DNA of 14,300 nucleotides from Cephalothrix simula (Eukaryota; Nemertea; Palaeonemertea; Archinemertea; Cephalotrichidae), in the NCBI GenBank assembly GCA_035591015.1, contig JAXIUW010006675.1, forward strand, positions 1,998 through 16,297. The letters are read 5' to 3'. Each line of letters starts with the position of its first letter. Position 1 is the stretch's first letter. The notes below the pieces were generated by a model. The model saw only the letters and a program-made list of their open reading frames with translations, was not told the DNA's origin and made no database searches. This document shows positions 10,709 to 14,300 of the stretch, in pieces. The position numbers were made by a program, and so were the translations under genes.

Positions 10709-10776
10709 ATTTAGATAATCAACAAGATTAAAGATTTAATCTGTCCGTATCAATGACACAAAAGAACTCCAAATTT
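10709..10776 (-). other. 5' UTR segment of the first coding exon, with probable upstream 3' splice site
   Basis: Between the ATG and position 10776 the minus strand carries 68 nt with an in-frame TAA and no other ATG in the coding frame. At 10778-10777 there is an AG preceded by a T-rich stretch (TTATTTGTGTTTCAG), a good acceptor. Vertebrate GATA2 and GATA3 also begin with non-coding exons spliced to the ATG exon, so a 5' UTR intron here is likely. No convincing donor could be fixed. A weak GTAAAT at 10912-10907 is one option; otherwise the leader exon lies farther upstream or outside the window. Alternatively the UTR simply continues upstream. Confidence 0.55.
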
Positions 10777-10954
10777 CTGAAACACAAATAATTTATATCC
10801 AGTAAGACTGTAAAAATTGATCTGGCTCCTAGTTGACTATATAGGTCGTGGGACCTTAGAATTAACAATATAATTCTTAATAATATCACGATAAGATCGT
10901 CATAGAATTTACAGCAACCATCATCATGTATGGCGGAAGTCTTCGGCTGCTGAT

Positions 10955-11010
10955 GCTGAGATAAGATTTTAACACTGTATCAAATTTTGAAACCACGTGC
11001 TCTTATCAAC
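10955..11010. promoter_or_regulatory. GATA words and CACGTG E-box upstream of the first coding exon
   Basis: AGATAA at 10959-10964, CACGTG at 10994-10999 and TTATCA (TGATAA on the minus strand) at 11003-11008 lie within 50 bases, about 250-300 bases upstream of the ATG. GATA1/2/3 genes often bind their own control regions, so these could mediate autoregulation. Whether this is promoter, leader or 5' UTR intron is not known. Confidence 0.3.
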
Positions 11011-11159
11011 TAATCAGAAACAAGAATATTGACGAAATGCACCTTCAAAAACATTCGGTTTTATCCGTTTTAAAAAACAATAAAAACTCTTTAAAATAAT
11101 CAATTTTCCCGAATACTAATGTTCAATTTTGAGAATTTATCTCATATAAGAATAGTCAA

Positions 11160-11345
11160 AGGAAATATCGGCGCCTGAGATATATCGCATAGGGCGCATA
11201 GACGCGAGACACCAATTTTCAACCAATCATAGCGCTTCAAGCGTTGAAAAATATAATTTTCGAAGACCAACAACGGAGAATGTAATTCCGATTGGCTTAA
11301 ATTTGCACATCAATAGGATCGGATTTCGAAAGGTATGCCAATCAC
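11160..11345 (-). promoter_or_regulatory. Candidate promoter-proximal region with CCAAT boxes
   Basis: Three CCAAT elements with good NF-Y context are present: AGCCAATCGG on the minus strand (complement of 11288-11297), and on the plus strand AACCAATCAT (about 11221-11230) and GCCAATCAC (about 11336-11344). A TATA-like AAAATTATATTTTT lies on the minus strand (complement of about 11247-11261), about 35 bases downstream of the minus-strand CCAAT. The segment is a little richer in CG than its flanks (GGCGCC, CGCG). Taken together this could be a start region 500-600 bases upstream of the ATG, but no donor linking it to the 10777 acceptor is convincing. Confidence 0.28.
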
Positions 11346-12120
11346 AATTTTAATAATGATAGTACTATTATAAAAGTAATTTTAATTCAAATGGAAACAA
11401 AAAAATTACTTTCTCCGTCTTCTTTACTTTAAATAAAAACAATTCATTGATAAATTGATTACTGTTTTTATTTAACAACACGAATAGCGTGTTATAATTT
11501 CTTAAGGACAGGTATGAAACGCAGAGCGTACAGAATTTTAATAAGCCCTTATTACTTAAATGATATTGTCCAAATCTATAGGTATGAGGAAAATAGGGGT
11601 TTTTTCGGCGCCCATTTCGGCAGGCGACTGACTGAAAAGTAGTAATTTTAAACGGACCATTTCTTTTTGCATAGGGTGGGCAAAGAATACATATTGTACT
11701 TTCAGCACAAATAAGTATAGTTTTTACAGTATAAAAAGGTAAAAGAAATTTTATCAAAGTCAGTAATCTAAAATTGAAAGCCAATTCAATTTCCGTAATT
11801 TTATTTTAATTCAAAAATTGATGATTATATGTCATCTAATCAAAATGAACTGTTATTATTATCATTCCAATATATTACAATTATATTTCAATGTTTTATA
11901 CTTTAAAATTTTTTCAAAATTGTACCTTGCATAATTTTTAATTTAAAATGGTTAATTTAGTTAATTTAGTTTATAATTTAAGATTTAGTTAACGTACTTG
12001 ATCAATTGATCCTAATGCGCATCCATGACAACCCTAAATCATGTCAAGATAAATTAAAAAATTTTAGTTAAAAAAGTTTCACACTACGCTCCATGAAGGC
12101 ATCTAGCTCCATTGTATAGA
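11346..12120. other. AT-rich intergenic or leader-intron stretch, no gene seen
   Basis: The 138-residue minus-strand frame (11368-11784) has no recognisable family or domain. It is rich in Phe, Leu, Lys and Asn as expected from AT-rich DNA, and lacks splice or conservation signs. From 11800 to 12060 the DNA is very AT-rich with short repeats such as GGTTAATTTAGTTAATTTAG. Nothing is called here. Confidence 0.5.
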
Positions 12121-12188
12121 CAGATAACATGGTTTTTCATGAGACACTTTAAAACATTCAGATAGCATGATTTTTTCTGAGACACTAT
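12121..12188 (+). repeat. Two direct copies of a 30-bp unit, period 38
   Basis: CAGATAACATGGTTTTTCAT.. (12121-12150) and CAGATAGCATGATTTTTTCT.. (12159-12188) both end in GAGACACT. A third direct copy is at about 12651-12680 (CAGATAGTATGGCTTTTTTC..), and an inverted copy lies within 12287-12317. The unit therefore belongs to the neighbouring inverted-repeat element and extends it to the left. Confidence 0.7.
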
Positions 12189-12208
12189 ATGCAATCGGCT
12201 TCTATCGT

Positions 12209-12770
12209 CCGGTGTAATGGTTTGCTGAATCCCCCGCCGTTCAGTGTCCGGCATGGTGAAAGGTTGAACAACAAAAGCCGACAACCAGTGTCCGACGAAA
12301 AAAGCCATACTTAATCTGTATATGACTCTACCAGGGACACTGAGCGCATTCACACCCTTTTCTAAATGTACAGTGAGGACCCCGAGAGGAGGACACTGAC
12401 CCCCGATACACCGGGATTAGAAGGCCTAACGTAGAAAAATTTCAGTTAAATTACATGTAGTGACTTAAGAAGCTTGAGGTCTATACATTATAGAAACACA
12501 TACTTAGCAAGGACACTATCGGCAACCCGGGTTTCTTTCGTGAAGCCTTTAGGAAGAGTTAAGAGCTCGGTCAGTCAGCCCTAGCGGTCACTTAGCCCTT
12601 TTACACCGGTGTGAACGCGCAGTGTCCCATGGTGATTAGTGTCCTCTTCACAGATAGTATGGCTTTTTTCATCGGACGCTGGCAACTGGCTTTTATTGTC
12701 CCACCATTCCTATTTAAATGTATATGCCGGACACTGAGCGCCGGGGGACACCGCAAACTGTTACACCGGT
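12209..12770. mobile_element. Inverted-repeat element with 150-170-bp arms (fold-back/MITE-like)
   Basis: The left arm (about 12209-12361) is the diverged complement of the right arm (about 12599-12770), with a spacer of about 237 bases. Outer blocks CCGGTGTAA..GTTTGC..CCCCCG..TCAGTGTCCGGCAT match at about 39 of 47 positions by eye. Inner anchor GAAAAAAGCCATACT (12297-12311) is exactly complementary to 12656-12670. The arms are richer in GC than the surroundings and repeat GGACACTG/CAGTGTCC many times. There is no transposase; the 89-residue minus-strand frame at 12084-12353 crosses the left arm and is not a gene. The words also occur in the spacer, suggesting a composite or nested element. 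Confidence 0.75.
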
Positions 12771-13260
12771 ATTTAATTTGAAAACGTTCGTTGCATTAAG
12801 GTCCGAAATACATGTATATGTACAAATAATAATCTAATTATCCAATATCATTTAAAAACAAAAACTATTTTCCGTATTCCCCATCTGTAAGTTTTTCTTG
12901 TTAACAGCAGAAAAAATTTAAGGGGGTATTAAATCTAAAATTTCATGCTTAAAAATTGACCTGGTATATTGGGTTAAAACGCTGTTCCTTATTTAGTATT
13001 TCTTTAGTTTATAAACATAATCTGACTTTAAATCTCACAAACTAACAAAAGCAAGTAATTATCATTCATCTTCAAGTCCCATTTTCAAAATTTTATTGGC
13101 TAAATGTAAGACGGTCTTTTAGAACCGCCTGTCCCTCGTGGGGCCCTTCGGTGACGCGAGATCCTTATCATGGAAGATGTATTCTTATGAGTCCTAGAAC
13201 ATTATTTCCTGTCTCCCCGTTTATTCTTTGAAATAATGCATCTTATTTCTCTGAGCTCAA
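12771..13260. other. Intergenic stretch, nothing firm
   Basis: AT-rich, with a more GC-rich patch at about 13108-13165 (around CTCGTGGGGCCCTTCGGTGACGCGAG read in parts) that can fold locally: CTCG at 13135-13138 faces CGAG at 13157-13160, and CGGT..ACCG pair at about 13113-13127. It does not fit a tRNA (no TTC-type T arm or anticodon arm). Its origin is unknown. Confidence 0.35.
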
Positions 13261-13269
13261 TTAGACATT

Positions 13270-13294
13270 TTTCTAACATTTGTAATGTTAGAAA
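13270..13294. repeat. Perfect 11-bp hairpin
   Basis: TTTCTAACATT (13270-13280) and its perfect complement (13284-13294) flank a TGT loop. It lies inside a short open frame (13236-13466, plus) that has no known relatives and is not called. Confidence 0.7.
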
Positions 13295-13800
13295 GGAACA
13301 AAGTTGTTGGAACTTTTTGACTTGGAACAAAAATAAAGAAACTCAAACCGGTGTGATGTTACTACAAGAACATAAGCCCGCCAAAGCGACGCCAAGATAT
13401 AGCAAAGGGGTAAAGCAAAGAACTTGCAAAAACATTGTCGAAATAGCAGGGGAGGTGCTAAAATAAATGACACAGAAAAAACAAGATGAACTGTTTATAA
13501 CTACATTATACAGCCATGTTTTGATCCTGCGATTAAAGTTTTTTGGGTGAGATCGATAGGGACATTCGCCTCGGAGAGGCCAATCTAAACCCTCGAAGCC
13601 GCCGACATCTCAGCTTTTCTTGAAGAGATATGAAGCAAAAGTTTTTGAATTTTGATCGAGCAAATGTAGTTATTCAAAATCACCAACAGCTCATCATGCA
13701 GCAGCTTGCTTACGGACCTTACTAAATTCGTAAGTTTCAAAAATAATATTTATTTTATTTGACTCCTTGCGTATCATTTGGAGAAGAGCGGGCGACTCGC
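13295..13800. other. Intergenic stretch with a fragment related to the 1060-1830 element
   Basis: No gene recognised on either strand. GATCGATAGG (13551-13560) followed after 8 bases by CCTCGGAGAGGC (13569-13580) recalls the complement of 1233-1253 in the left arm of the intron 2 fold-back (GATCGATAGG directly joined to CTCGGAGAGGC). Flanks do not continue the match. CCTCGGAGAGG is itself nearly palindromic. Confidence 0.3.
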
Positions 13801-13803
13801 TAT

Positions 13804-13880
13804 GACGCCGCCATTAGAGCATGAATTCGCGAAAAGGCGTCGAAACTCGTCCACACACTGTGGAAACTCTAATGGTTCCA
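13804..13880. repeat. Compact cluster of nested inverted repeats
   Basis: CCATTAGAG (13811-13819) pairs with CTCTAATGG (13867-13875). Inside or overlapping are GACGCC (13804-13809) with GGCGTC (13835-13840), and TCCACA with TGTGGA around 13850-13864. The segment could fold as a whole, but alternative pairings conflict, so a small decayed element is as likely as a structured RNA. Confidence 0.45.
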
Positions 13881-14179
13881 CCTGATGATTTCCCTCATAT
13901 TTTACGTACTGGAGTCATTCTAAATTTCTTATTTTCAATTCTGACTTCCGATAATTTTAATGATCCCCTGATTCCCCTCTATGTATAACGTACTTCGATT
14001 TACCGACTAACCGACAGGGTATTACGAACCGGACTTCTAAATGTAGGCCCAGGCGTTGGCGCTCCCCCTCCAACCGGAATTTTGTAGATTTCTACAGACA
14101 TGGATGACAGATTGTGTTACCATGTTAACCACACTCTTGCCATCGCCTCATGTATGTATAATGCACTAGTCATTGAAAT

Positions 14180-14262
14180 GCCCCACGGGGGGCGGGTTAG
14201 GCGGGGATAAGGCGGGGCTAGCGCAAGCTAGCGTACCCAAGAAGTGCCCCGCCCCCCGGGGC
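14180..14262. repeat. GC-rich imperfect inverted repeat at the right edge
   Basis: GCCCCACGGGGGGCGGG (14180-14196) is the near complement of CCCCGCCCCCCGGGGC (14247-14262), with a two-base indel. Between them is GGCGGGGATAAGGCGGGG and the hairpin GCTAGC-GCAA-GCTAGC (14217-14232). The base composition is sharply unlike the rest of the window; the sequence continues to be C-rich to the edge. This may be a repeat arm that runs out of the window. Confidence 0.6.
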
Positions 14263-14300
14263 TGCGCACGTTAGCGCATAGGTAATTTCCCCCACCCCCG

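Noticed and set aside
11368-11784. 138-residue open frame on the minus strand, the longest unspliced frame in the window
   Set aside because: Its translation is AT-driven (Phe, Leu, Lys, Asn), has no domain or motif I recognise, and has no splice or promoter context.
12084-12353. 89-residue open frame on the minus strand
   Set aside because: It overlaps the left arm and direct units of the inverted-repeat element, so the frame reflects the repeat.
13108-13165. Possible tRNA or other small RNA gene in a GC-richer patch
   Set aside because: Local pairing exists, but no clover-leaf, T-loop motif or anticodon arm can be built.
13236-13473. Overlapping frames of 76 residues (plus) and 61 residues (minus)
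   Set aside because: No family resemblance; they overlap on opposite strands and contain a perfect hairpin.

Overview
This window looks like nuclear DNA from an invertebrate animal. It is AT-rich, has introns with GT-AG borders, and is littered with degenerate inverted repeats. There are no bacterial-style gene blocks. The only gene I can support is on the minus strand: the 5' half of a GATA1/2/3-class zinc-finger transcription factor. Three coding exons join in frame (10708-10528, 6005-5505, 359-214) to give 276 residues, ending right after the N-terminal GATA finger. The C-terminal finger and the tail must lie to the left of position 1. The order (start-codon exon, transactivation exon, N-finger exon of 146 nt, then a separate C-finger exon) and the intron phases (1, 1, 0) match what I know of vertebrate GATA1/2/3 genes. 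This favours a slowly evolving, intron-rich lineage such as a lophotrochozoan, hemichordate or similar. Species cannot be fixed from the sequence; the recurrent TACATGTA-type words are only a weak hint of a mollusc.

Layout: 1-213 start of intron 3 (with a 13-bp inverted repeat); 214-359 N-finger exon; 360-5504 intron 2; 5505-6005 exon with the conserved transactivation motifs; 6006-10527 intron 1; 10528-10708 first coding exon, with a 5' UTR segment and a probable 3' splice site at 10777; 10778-14300 upstream DNA, or a 5' UTR intron plus promoter.

The introns and upstream region hold several fold-back or MITE-like elements. These include a 426-bp element with CAGGGTGA-type ends (629-1054), a roughly 770-bp long inverted repeat (about 1060-1830), a paired TGGAAAC/GTTTCC module flanking a purine-rich tract (9340-10490), and a GC-richer inverted repeat with 150-170-bp arms (12209-12770). 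Possible regulatory DNA includes clustered WGATAR words in intron 2 and just upstream of the start exon (possible autoregulation), a homeodomain/GATA word cluster in intron 1, and CCAAT boxes near 11220-11345. No RNA gene, CRISPR array, second protein gene or clearly new system could be supported. The most unusual content is the set of inverted-repeat elements.
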